From Oncomelania hupensis (lineage: Eukaryota > Mollusca > Gastropoda > Littorinimorpha > Pomatiopsidae), in contig CM072515.1 of the NCBI GenBank assembly GCA_036898135.1, positions 51,412,034 through 51,476,033 on the forward strand: DNA of 64,000 bases, in the 5' to 3' direction. Positions within the stretch are counted from its first letter, which is position 1. Every line of letters starts with the position of its first letter. The notes below the pieces were generated by a model, which had not been told where the DNA came from, ran no database searches, and was given only the letters and a program-made list of their open reading frames with translations. Positions 22,706 to 33,612 of the stretch are shown in pieces. The translations under genes and the position numbers were made by a program.

Positions 22706-22959
22706 GGCATCATAATTATGTACACGAACGTGCAAGACAGGCAATGGTTACCAACAAAAAAAGTCGCAATTCTCAAGATAAGTACTGTGCATGTACATTA
22801 ATTTTTTGTGTCCCTGAAGCTCTTTGTTTGAACTAGTTGAAAGCCCCTCTGAAGCTCGAGCCTCGAATAAACGTAAATGTAAACTTAAAAGTATGCTGTA
22901 CAAAGTTTTCAAATATTATATGAACATGCCATAAAACGCAGCTATAAAAGCTTGCGTGG

Positions 22960-23110
22960 ATGCAAACCCTCACTGGTCTTGCTAGTAACCGAAAGGTCGC
23001 TGGTTCGAATCCCGGATTGGTCAACGTGTGATCATATTATTTTCCCCTTTACCAACAACTGGCCCGCTGGTGTCAGTATAAATCGGTCCAGTAGTCACCT
23101 ATATGCGAAA
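22960..23110 (+). mobile_element. tRNA-headed SINE (second copy at 45735-45860)
   Basis: aaccgaaaggtcgctggttcgaatcccggattggtcaac carries a near-perfect B box (GGTTCGAATCC). It is followed by the shared body catattattttccccttta, aacaactggcccgctggtgtcag. The 45735 copy has the same order. Confidence 0.75.
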
Positions 23111-23289
23111 GTGTAGTGTGACTATAATCTACATACAAACAAACCCTCACTGGCTGGCATGCGAGCGAGCACACAAACACATACGCAGCCCCAGAAACAA
23201 GAGTCTAAGTAATTTTGAGAAGAAAAAAATATCAAGTTCCGTTCGGTTATTTAATTTCACATCTGTTTACACAGCGGTGAAATTAGGCA

Positions 23290-23312
23290 ACAATAACAAC
23301 AACAACAACAAC

Positions 23313-23366
<54 letters not shown>

Positions 23367-23412
23367 TATTATTATTATTATTATTATTATTAAATAATAA
23401 TAATAATCATAA
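23290..23412. repeat. (AAC)n(AAT)n/(ATT)n hairpin-forming tract
   Basis: (AAT)n passes directly into (ATT)n, which is self-complementary. Confidence 0.9.
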
Positions 23413-23617
23413 TAATAATTTTACCTTTAACACAAATTTATAAAACTCTTGAATGCTCTTGAACGTTTTGAATGCTTCAATAAAGCCGCATATACCTTTA
23501 ACCATTTTTATTTCACAGTTATGATAGAGGAAAAATCCATTGTTTGAGAGAGCGTCCACTGATAAAATCACCTGTTTATACATTTATATTTTGCAGCAAG
23601 TCGTCAGACTTTGTGTA

Positions 23618-24411
23618 TTATTTAGTTGCAACGCCCGATAAAAAATCCACTGTTAGTCTTGCCATTATTTCGTTATCTGGTATCATCTGAAACAAAAGTG
23701 GAAATATTAGTCACTCAACATCTATATTCAATAATATAATTAATGTTTTTTTTTAAATATATAAAATTTGCATAATAGATTTGGGTGTCGGAATTTAGAT
23801 CTAAGATAATATTTGTCACTCACGCAGGTTGGTCTAATTACGGATTTGATCTAATCTATCTAATCTAATCTAATATTAATTTATTTATTTATTTATTTTT
23901 TTATCTTTTTCTGTCTTTCTGCTCACTCTGAAAAATTCTTCTTTGGTGATTTGACCAGGATTGCTGAGGTCAGGGTGTTTGAGGGCTCGGAACGTGAGGT
24001 CCAAAACGTGGTCGTCTGAAATGGCGCTGCCAAAAAGCAGTTTGTAGATTCTGAACATTTCATCATGCGTAAGTACTCCAGTGTTATAAACATCCACCAG
24101 TTGGAATAGATCTGCAAAAGGAAAAGAAAACAAACAAGACATGTTAATGTATATAAATGGAGTGCGTTAAGAGTGGTCTGCATAATTAACAGTGCAGTCT
24201 AGTCAGGTCAAGAAAACTTTATTTTAGAAAATGTACAGTGAAAAATTTGGCCTGTTGTTTTGCTATAACATACAAAGTACATGCAATAGCATCACACACA
24301 CATAATAAGTGCTATATCAATAAAAGCGGATTAAACAACAATGTGTTCCATTCAACAAAGTCATTTTAGACTATGAATTAATTCAAACGGAGAAATGTTC
24401 GAGGGGGTTTA

Positions 24412-24443
<32 letters not shown>

Positions 24444-24445
24444 GC

Positions 24446-24523
<78 letters not shown>

Positions 24524-25915
24524 AGAAGAAGAAGAAGAACAACAACAACAACAATAACAACATATTTCTCACTGTTTCAGTGACTCAAGGTACAGTAATA
24601 CAAATTATAATTTAAACTGTTCAACAACAATAATGGGGGAAAAAAAAAAGAAGAAAAGTCTTACATTGTTTTTTGACGTCAGGAGGGGTCTTGGAGCTAA
24701 GCAGTGACAGGACACTGAAAAAAGCTTTTGGGTGGATCTTGTGTGTGTTCTCGTTGAGATGAGCCTCCAGGACACTGGCTGCCCATTTATTCCCCATAAA
24801 TTCTGTCATGGTGAGACAGTCCGCTAACGATATGCCGTTCATTCCTCTATCGGAAGCATCGTAGGCAGCATAACGTTTCATTAAGAGTTGTATTTCCTTC
24901 TGTGTGACTGTCAATAAGAAAAGACAAAAAAAAAAAAAAAAGGTCAAACAATAATGTTATTAAAATGGAGGGGGTCGCACTAGCGGAGTGGGGAAATGAA
25001 GTCTAAACAATGAGCGACATTTGAAAGGGAAGATAATCCTGAGAAAGTTTCACACTAATGTAGCGAGCTCCCGCTGTTTGGGAGAGAGAAAGAGAGAGAG
25101 GGAGAGAGAGGGAGGGATGGAGCGAAGGAAAATAACTGCAGCTCAGTCGACCATTATTGAGCGACCTTTGGAAGGGAGATAATTTTTGTGAAAGTTTTGA
25201 CACTAATGTAGCAAGCGCCCTCTTTTGTCGACCCTTTTTAGGCAAAGTAAACGCACAGAAAGATGGATAAACACGCTGACCGCGGTTTCTAACTGTTTAG
25301 TTGAATGATTGAAGGTTAAGCGAAGAGAGAGAGAGAGAGAGAGACAGAGAGAGAGAGACAGACAGACAGACAGAGACAGAGAGAGACAGAGACAGAGAGA
25401 TATAAACCGCAGTTTCTATCAAACTTAGCCTACCGATAACATTATACTGATGCTCAGATAGTGCTGTCCCTATAGCCTACTCTTTCGGACAAGAGTTTAA
25501 ACCAAGGTCTAGTCTGTGCACGCATGCATTTCAACGCACGGACTTTAAAGATTCTGATGCTCATGCCTTAGATCGGTGTGTGTCAGATACATGCACATAT
25601 CCAGTAAGCTCTAGGTTTTACACCGCACCCCTCACCTCCTCCATAATTTTAATAACTATAATCAGGGGCGAATCGGGGGTGGGGGGGGGGGAGTGCAACG
25701 GGTGCACGTGCACCTCCCCCCCCCCCCCCCACGGACGACCAAAAAAAAAAATAGAAGAAGAAGAAGGAAAAGAAGAAGAAAGAAGAGGAAGGAGAAAAAG
25801 AAGAGGAAGAAGAATATTCAGAATATCCGTAATATTCAATTTCATAATAATCATCATGTTAATAATCATGCTAATCATCATCATCATCATCATCAACAGC
25901 AGCAGCAGCATAATG

Positions 25916-25985
<70 letters not shown>

Positions 25986-25998
25986 GAAGAAGAAGAAA

Positions 25999-26070
<72 letters not shown>

Positions 26071-26085
26071 GGACAATAATAATAA

Positions 26086-26116
<31 letters not shown>

Positions 26117-26233
26117 AAGAAGAAGAAGAAGAAGAAGAAGAAGAAGAAGAAAAAGTTGTTTAATGTATTTAAAGTCTTTCCACCAAAGTGATACAATAAT
26201 AATTTATTTAAAGTCTTTCCACCAAAGTGATAC

Positions 26234-26305
<72 letters not shown>

Positions 26306-27689
26306 CGTCATTTACCCCAAAGATGCTGAAAAAGCGCTATATAAGAATGATAAATAATAATAATAATAAAGATGCATTCTCTCCTATTTTCTTTCCCATA
26401 TCAATCCCTGCCATCTTCACGCCTCAATCTCCTGTTACCCCCCACCCCCTCCCTCCTTTCTTCTTTCGTTTACTCACACTCACCAATCGGCCTACACATG
26501 TTAGACATGTAAGAACGCCGGCCATTTATGACGTGTAACATCCGCTAAAACGTCAAATTATGTCGCTTGCATTTTCACGTGCGTTTATGTAAGAGGTTTA
26601 TTTTCAATGTAAAACATTTATTTCCTTGTGCGCTGGTACATACCAGCACAGGGCTCATTGTTGATAGAAGCGGGGACTGTCCAGCCCGTAGACTAAACAA
26701 GCACAGTGTCAATGATTAGCGCATGATGACAAGACCGGAAATTGGGCGAGAATACCTCTGCTTATTTCGTTAGTGCACCTCTCCCCTTAATCCTTACACT
26801 CCTCTCATTCCCGCTCTATGTAGAAGAGTTCATTTTATGCGTCAAAGAAGCAACAGCCTAGCGTTGTTGCACAGCATTAGTGTTACTGTTAGTTACCAGT
26901 TTTTAGGAGTATTTCTATTTTGTGAAAAGACATTTTATATTGTGCTGAACCATTTTGTGACCTACCTCACACTGAAGTGGTATGTACATATTTTGTTTGA
27001 TGATGATGATAGGGATAGAGATAAAGATATTTATAATTTATTTTATTTGTCGTTTATTCTTGTTAATATTATTCTAATCCTGTTTATTCTTAAAATGTAT
27101 ATTTACAGCAGTTATAGCAACAGCTTGATCTAAGTACAATTAGGTAGCAACTCAACAACAAAAGAAAGTGTAACACATGTATGTCAGGGCGTTTTGCCCA
27201 TAAACTGTTGTTTTGAAAGAATAACTGTTCTTTGCTATGAATCTGAGGTAAGATACAAAAACTTCTCTCTATCCCCCCCCCCCCCCCAAAAAAAAAAAAA
27301 AAAAAAAAAAGTGCACCCTCCCGCGTGTACTTGCTGATCCGCCCTTGTATAATGGTAGTATCATCGTATGCATGCTTGCAGACGACTCAAAGGAAACAAC
27401 TCTTTCATATTTAGCAAGGGAAATAACGCGTGTCATTTCCTGTTTCATATTTAAATGGTTTTGCTCTAACAAGTGCTTTTGTCTCCATAACTGATCTTCA
27501 CTCTCTTGTCTCTCACGCACCCCAAACACGCCAATATTACAATAATATTTTAACGTCATTTTTTTTAAACATTAAAGAATGTATAAACAAACAACGAGAC
27601 TTCATACAGGGTGTGTTGCCTGCTAAAGCTTTGGCATCGTTTGCATTGATGGTTGGTGCCCTTTGCGTATTTCCAGACTCCGCGTTGCC
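23618..27689 (-). CDS. calcineurin-B homologous protein-like EF-hand protein (CHP-like)
   Basis: Four coding exons on the minus strand: 27689-27608, 24907-24665, 24111-23927 and 23686-23618. All have GT-AG borders and matching phases (1, 1, 0), ending in TAA at 23618. With an ATG supplied by an unseen upstream exon the product is 193 aa, close to CHP1 (195). The N-terminus would read M-GNAESGN, an N-myristoylation pattern (Gly2, Ser6). Residue 29 onward, FTQKEIQLLMKRYAAYD, matches the first EF-hand helix of CHP/calcineurin B. The first two EF loops are degenerate. The third (DVYNTGVLTHDE) and fourth (DLSNPGQITKEE) are EF-like but lack some Ca ligands. CHP proteins bind Na+/H+ exchangers and regulate calcineurin. 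A divergent calcineurin-B/CIB relative is the alternative. Introns are rich in simple repeats. Confidence 0.7.
24180..24620. repeat. intronic (TAC)n(AAG)n(AAC)n microsatellite
   Basis: (TAC)n at 24410-24522 with one interruption, then (AAG)4 and (AAC)n, within an intron of the CHP-like gene. Confidence 0.9.
25018..25230. repeat. diverged tandem pair with GA-rich spacer
   Basis: 'gagcgacatttgaaagggaagataat...gaaagtttcacactaatgtagc' at 25011-25062 is repeated at 25158-25213, separated by a GA-rich tract. This is an intronic duplication. Confidence 0.7.
25505..25600 (+). mobile_element. SINE left part (GCACGCATGCATTCC family)
   Basis: Contains tgtgcacgcatgcatttcaa, cggactttaaagattctgat and gctcat, as at 11840-11890. 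The right half is missing. Confidence 0.65.
25675..26375. repeat. compound simple-repeat island with a 36-bp tandem duplication
   Basis: poly(G)/poly(C), GA-rich, (AAT)n, (GAA)n and (AAT)n follow one another. Between (GAA)n and the last (AAT)n, the unit ttaaagtctttccaccaaag + tgatacaataataat occurs twice (26168-26245). A SINE-like end (agcgctatataagaatgat) lies at 26332-26350. Frames here (poly-Asn/Ile/Lys) are artefacts. Confidence 0.9.
26380..27270. other. intronic AT-rich DNA, no feature recognised
   Basis: Lies in the largest intron of the CHP-like gene. No shared repeat was noticed except a poly(C)-poly(A) run at 27272-27310. Confidence 0.35.
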
Positions 27690-27881
27690 CTGAAAAATAT
27701 ATACATCATATTTTGTCATATATACACATAATTATTCTTAGTTTGAGCAGCCATAATCAGCGTGTTGAATAATTACTGTGCTGCAATTAATGCGGTTTTT
27801 TTTTTTTAAAGTAACCTATACTCCCTTCCTAAATTTCTGAAGCTGCTTTTTTCAATTGCTTCGTACGTATTCAGAAACAGA

Positions 27882-28206
27882 CCCAGGGGGTTCGGTAAAG
27901 GTAAAGGTAAAGGTAGTCCCATAGCCTTGTGGCCGTAGGGGAGTGTGATGTTGGAGATCACACTTATCTTGGGCCAGCGTAATGAGGGCGATGCCCAACT
28001 CTCTCCCTCGCTGCCTTTGCCTTCCCCACCCTCAAGAGGGTAGGTACTCAGTCACAGTTGAGTCAACTGGGGGCGTTGTTATTTGTCGCTTCACGCACGC
28101 CTTAGCGGTCACCCATCCAAGTGCTAACCGCACCGGACGGTGCTTCACTTTCGACACAGTAGCGAGTGCTCCAACCACTGCACTATCCGACACCCCAGGG
28201 GGTTCG
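27882..28206 (-). mobile_element. tRNA/5S-rRNA-type SINE with 13-bp target duplication
   Basis: CCCAGGGGGTTCG flanks both ends (27882-27894, 28194-28206). Reading the minus strand from 28193: a tRNA-like A-box (tagtgcagtggttggagcac), then ggttagcacttggatgggtg + accgc, which matches the 5S rRNA box C region. A body follows and a 3' tail of (CTTTAC)n at 27895-27915. It is complete and recently enough inserted to keep an exact duplication. Confidence 0.8.
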
Positions 28207-28897
28207 CCAGCACTAAATACATTTTTAGAGGTTGAAAAATGAGAACAATGGAAAGCATCATAATGCTTCCCTTTCTAAATCAAAAACATATCAAAGTTCT
28301 TGATCTCTTTTGATGAACTGCATGCTCCAGTTATACTTATAGTGCATAAATGACTACTACTACTATGTAGTAGTAGTTAGAGGCGGTATCCAGAGGTAGT
28401 CGCTACATAAACATCAGATACAAACCATTTTTTTTAAATATGCAGATTAGTAGCATCAGAATGACATCAAAGCATGCTCAAAACAGTCCACTGCAAAACA
28501 TCTTCAAGTTTGCTTCTTCGGAAGCCATGTTTGTTTACTTGTCACCAAGTTCACTCTTATTTGAAAGAGAGTAGAAAAGGTTGGGTTTTTTTTTTGGAGG
28601 GATTCTCTCCCTTGCGGCTGTATCATTTTTGGGTTCGATATTTTTGAGTGAAAATCCTTATTACAGTTACTGTATATGCGAAAGTTATTAAACCAAATCA
28701 TCCACATATTATGATGAATTGTAGGTTTGACAGGGGTTTCCCCACTATGGCACAGTTGTTTTGAACTAATTCTAAGGTTAGCGAGTGACTGCAGTTGGTA
28801 AAAATAGAGTGACTTCATATCTGAAAATAGACGTTCACGTTGTTTATGCCAGTTGAATTGCACCACCTGTGGAAAGAGGGATTTTGCTTCAGCCAGG

Positions 28898-28905
28898 TAT
28901 AAAAG
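28898..28905 (+). promoter_or_regulatory. TATA box (TATAAAAG) of the EF2-like gene
   Basis: A consensus TATAAAAG lies 156 bp upstream of the start codon. This implies transcription starting around 28925-28935 and a 5' UTR of about 120-130 nt with no other in-frame extension. No obvious pyrimidine-tract (TOP) start is seen. Confidence 0.55.
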
Positions 28906-29053
28906 CCAAAAATGATGCCCAGCAACGTCAGTCCAAAAGGATGTGAACAATACTTGTTCGCGCTGCAAGCGCTCGTGCCAAAGTTTCTACCGACGCACAG
29001 CCAAGAGAGAAGAAGCCCCCAAGAAGAGGAGAAGACCCATAATCACCAACAAA

Positions 29054-32000
29054 ATGGTGTGTCCACAATTTTATTTTCCTGTTTTATTTGCTTATTTTTT
29101 TATTTTGTAAATTTATGTTACTGTTATATTTTTTTACTGGATAGCTGTTGATTGTTGTACTCAGATCAGAGCTTGAAAAGATATCTTCTTGATCAATTTG
29201 ATCAGTGTTTTGTAAAGACTGTCTGCTACTTATCTTATGAAAAACCAATCAGAATCTAAGAGTTCTACTTGAATTGTACACCACTCCATTCTGACTAGAC
29301 TTGCACTGTTGCAAACTGGATTAGTTTAGTCACACTTTATTCTGACAAGACTTGCACTGTTGCAAACTGGATTAGTTTAGTCATCCACAATCAGGAGTCT
29401 GACAGGATTATCACTAGCTCATTATCAGCTTTTACACAAAGGTGAAACGGAATGGATTAAAATTTCTTTGTCAGTGACGAGAGACATTGCACAATGCAGT
29501 GAAACTTGATGAAAGTTTTATTAGCTTTAACAGTACTGATAAGAAAGAGTTCACCCATTGGGCGAGTGAACTGCAAGCTTTAATAATACTGATTAATAGG
29601 CAGTTTGCAAGATTTGTATGCTTGCAATTGTTGATCGGACTGGTACATTCACTTCAGCACCCCTTCCAAGCCAGTTCAATGCAATTTCAAACTGTTTGAC
29701 TAGTGCATCCCTTAGATTGCGAAAGCATGCTTAGGGCACCTTCTTCCTTTTTAAAGTTTATCTCCACCCCACATCCCCCAACACTCTTTCCTTTCCTAAT
29801 ACCATTTGTTTTCTAATAAATAATGTATTTATTTATTAACACTTATATTTTTATTTTTATTTAACATATTCTTGACTAGGTTAAGCACGTACAGTGAGAC
29901 AGAAGTGCTTGTGGGGCAAAAAGAATGGAAGACCGAAAAATAATTTACGTTTTAAAAATCATACAATTCTCTCTTTTGTTGATTTAATTTTTTTTTAATT
30001 TAAATAAAAATGATTTGAAAAATACATTATTTTTTCATCTTCAATTATTTTCTATAAATTCTCAGTTTTCTTATCATTTACTTCAAAAATAATTAATTTT
30101 ACTTAGTAATCTAGGTTTAGGTACATTATTTATTGTGAGAAGACAAACTCAGGGCACTGCCTTTTCCCTCACCCCTTCCTTCTGTTTTTCTCTCGCTTCC
30201 CTCCTTTCCCTCCGCCCCCCATCACACTCCCACCACTCATAATCTCTCCCACTGCCCATTTTTCTCTTTCCACCCTGTTTGTGTGTGATATCACTCGTTT
30301 ACTTCACAGTTCACATGGTATGCTAATCTGAGAAGACAAACTTGGGGCACTTCCTTTTCTTTTTCACTCCCCCTCCTGTGACCACTTTACACACCCCAGC
30401 CTTATCCCACATTTACTCCATCCTGCCCACCCCCACCTCATCCCTTTCATTCATGTAATTTTAATTCATCTTCTTCGCTGCAGGTGAACTTCACAGTAGA
30501 GCAGATGCAGGCCATCATGCATCGCCGTGGCAACATCCGCAACATGGCGGTCATCGCCCATGTTGATCACGGCAAGACGACGCTGACCGATTCCTTGCTT
30601 GCCAAAGCTGGCATGATCTCAGCCAGCCAGGCTGGTGACAAGAGAGCCACCGACACCAGGAAGGATGAGCAGGAGAAGGGCATCACCATCAAGTCAACGT
30701 AAGCAGACATTTTACACAAACAAAATCTTTTAGCAGACTTGAGGCATGAATTCACTAGCATACTGCACTTGTGTACAAAAATGACTGAATGTTCAACAGT
30801 ACAGTAAAACCTCCGTTTTAAGACTTTCTCTTAAACGACTTCCTCCAACATACGACCGGAAAAAAATTCACCGATGCTTTGTACTATATAAACGACCTCT
30901 CTTAAACGACTACCTCTAAAACGCGACTTGCGACCTTCAAATAATTAAATTTTACGACCTAGCATCTGAAAAATTCAGATTCCAAAGCAATACTATATTT
31001 GTGTGCTTGAAGAAAACAGTTTCGTTTACAACTTTTAACAGCAGACAATGCATTAAAGCAGCTTGATCTACTATAAGGAGGTGACCAGATTTGCCCTGAG
31101 CAGGGGCCTGTCAGATCTTGCCGACACCATGTCTGGTGTTCAAAGTGACATATTATGAGAACATGCATGGCTGAGGGGATCATGCAAACAAACATAAAAT
31201 AACCGCTTTCTTTCAACAAAAAAAACAAACAGAAAACAACTATCCAATGATTGAATAAAAATAATTACAACAATATTAATGGGTTATCTTATAAATAGTT
31301 ATAACTCCAAACATGCACTCAGCACTTACATACACTTTTAAACAACAATCATACCAACATTGATTTTTTATTTTGTGAATAATGAGGAACTGGAAGATAT
31401 TGACTGTATTGGTTGTGAGACAGAGTTTAATCTACATTTCTGAAAGATGGTAGATGTTCCCTATACTTAATGGTATGTGTACTTTTTGTGCATGTATTTA
31501 TTTTACTTAATTTTCTAAATGTCTTTTTCGAAAATGTCCTACCTCCTTTTTAAGACCCCTCCAATTTAAGACCTCGTTTTAATGGCAATTTAAAGGTCGT
31601 AAAACGGAGGTTTTACTGTATTATCATTTAGTATATAATTATATCTAAAGGGCAAAAGCTAAAGTGTCATATAGTACCCTCTATTGCCACATGTATACCT
31701 GATGGCAAACTCTCTGAAGTTTTCTAAATTGTGTTCAAACCTCTTGTTTTGTATGTCTTAGATGTTGACACCCTTTTTGTTGAATTTCATTACGTAATTT
31801 TAGGGTTCTGAAAGTGATTTTTGTTCCCCAATTTGTACGCTTTTTGCAATCCTGATGCACGAAGAATGTATACTAGGAAAATGTTACTCTAATGATGTCC
31901 CCTTTAGACACAGTTCCATTGAATAATAGTATTTGTTTTTTTTTCTGCCCTACAGTGTGGTGTCCATGTGTTTTGAGATGGACACTCAGGTGGTCAGTCT

Positions 32001-33543
32001 GGTCAAGGATGCAGAGGGGTCAGAGTTCATGGTCAACCTGGTGGACAGCCCAGGTCATGTCGACTTCTCACCAGAGGTAACGGCGGCACTGCGCATCTCT
32101 GACGGAGCCATGGTTGTTGTGGATGCCATTAGTGGTAAGTTTTCAATGATGAAGATAATGTTGATGATGATGATGATGATGAGGAGGAGGAGGAGGAAGA
32201 AAAGGGGCATAGAGAATATAGAGGTGTGAACATAAAGTAGGACATTCAAAAGTGGAGACAAAGAAAACATAGTGCAACAATATTTCCAGCCCACCTAGTA
32301 CCTCCCCTTCTCCCCCCCCCTCCTCCCAGTTGTTAAAGAGAACCTGGTTCTCTAGTAGATTTATGTAATGCTTTATGCTCTGGAGGAAATGGTAGGTATA
32401 CTGTATAATATTGATTCTTGTCTTTGTGCAGGTGTGTGTGTGCAGACAGAAACTGTGCTGCGCCAGGCCTTAGCTGAACGCATCAAGCCCGTCCTGGTCA
32501 TCAACAAGGTGGACCGTGCCGTCTTTGAAAAGCAGCTGTCACCTGAAGAACTCTTCGCCTCTCTTCGCTCTGTCATCAACAAGGTCAACGAGGTTGTTTC
32601 CGTGTATGCCGAGGAACACTCCCCCATGGGCAGTTTGGAGGTCAGTGTATCAATGTTTTGAATATGTGAATCTTTAATAATCTGTTGATTTTAAAATGCT
32701 GTAATATTTTTGAGGGTAGTGTGACTAGGCATACGGGTGGATTAGTCCTAGCCTTACTTCCTCTCCTTGCTCTGCTGAGCTAAAGAACACAAAACCTGTT
32801 TATATATGTGCTCAGGCATGCTTAGCTGGCATTCTCCGTCTTTTTTGCTTAGACATCAATTGTTATTTGTTTAACCATTTTATTGCCACTCAGCTAGCAC
32901 ATCCCCATTTTCAACAATAATTCTTATTTTCTGTCCTGACCAATAAAGTTTCACACCCCTACCCCTCACCACCAGCCCGACCCTTGTTGGGTATTGACTA
33001 TTAATTTTTCATTCTTTTATTTAACTTTTGCAGCTTGATCCTTCCCTGGGTAATGTAGTGTTTGCCTCTGGTCTGCATGGCTGGGCCTTCAGCTTACGGC
33101 AGTTTGCTCGAATGTACGCTGACAAGCTCAAAGTGCCAGAGGAGAAAATGATGAAACGGCTTTGGGGCGACCACTTCTACGACCTGGAAACCAAGAAATG
33201 GAGCCGAGTTCCAACGGAGAAGAGTGAGAGAGGCTTCAACAAGTTTGTATTGGAGCCCGTCATTAAGGTGTGCACATTAATAAATGGATGACTTGATTAA
33301 TAAAATTGGATGATATGGGACCATACATACCCATATCCATGTTACTGGGCGCATTAAAGTTAATTCTGTAGCAAGCTTTTGTGACTATCCATTTCTTTTG
33401 GCATGTATGAGATACATGATGAATTGATGAGCATGGCAGGTTCCAGAGTAAAACAAAGAAAGTTCTGTATTCAGAATATTGGTTTATTATCTTGCATTAA
33501 GTTTTGAGGTTAAGCTTTTGTTCTTCTGACTTTGTAACTTGAC

Positions 33544-33612
<69 letters not shown>

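Noticed and set aside
25580..26235. Long poly-Asn/poly-Ile/poly-Lys frames (also 23103-23393, 33487-33790, 59215-59616)
   Set aside because: Translations of (AAT)n, (ATT)n and (GAA)n microsatellites.
28080..28140. 5S rRNA gene
   Set aside because: Only the box-C part matches. It sits inside a SINE with target duplications and a tail.
28504..28968. 154-codon open frame on the minus strand over the EF2 promoter
   Set aside because: No recognised domain, no splice or promoter support, and it overlaps the TATA box and 5' UTR of EF2 in antisense. Its length is possible by chance in 64 kb.
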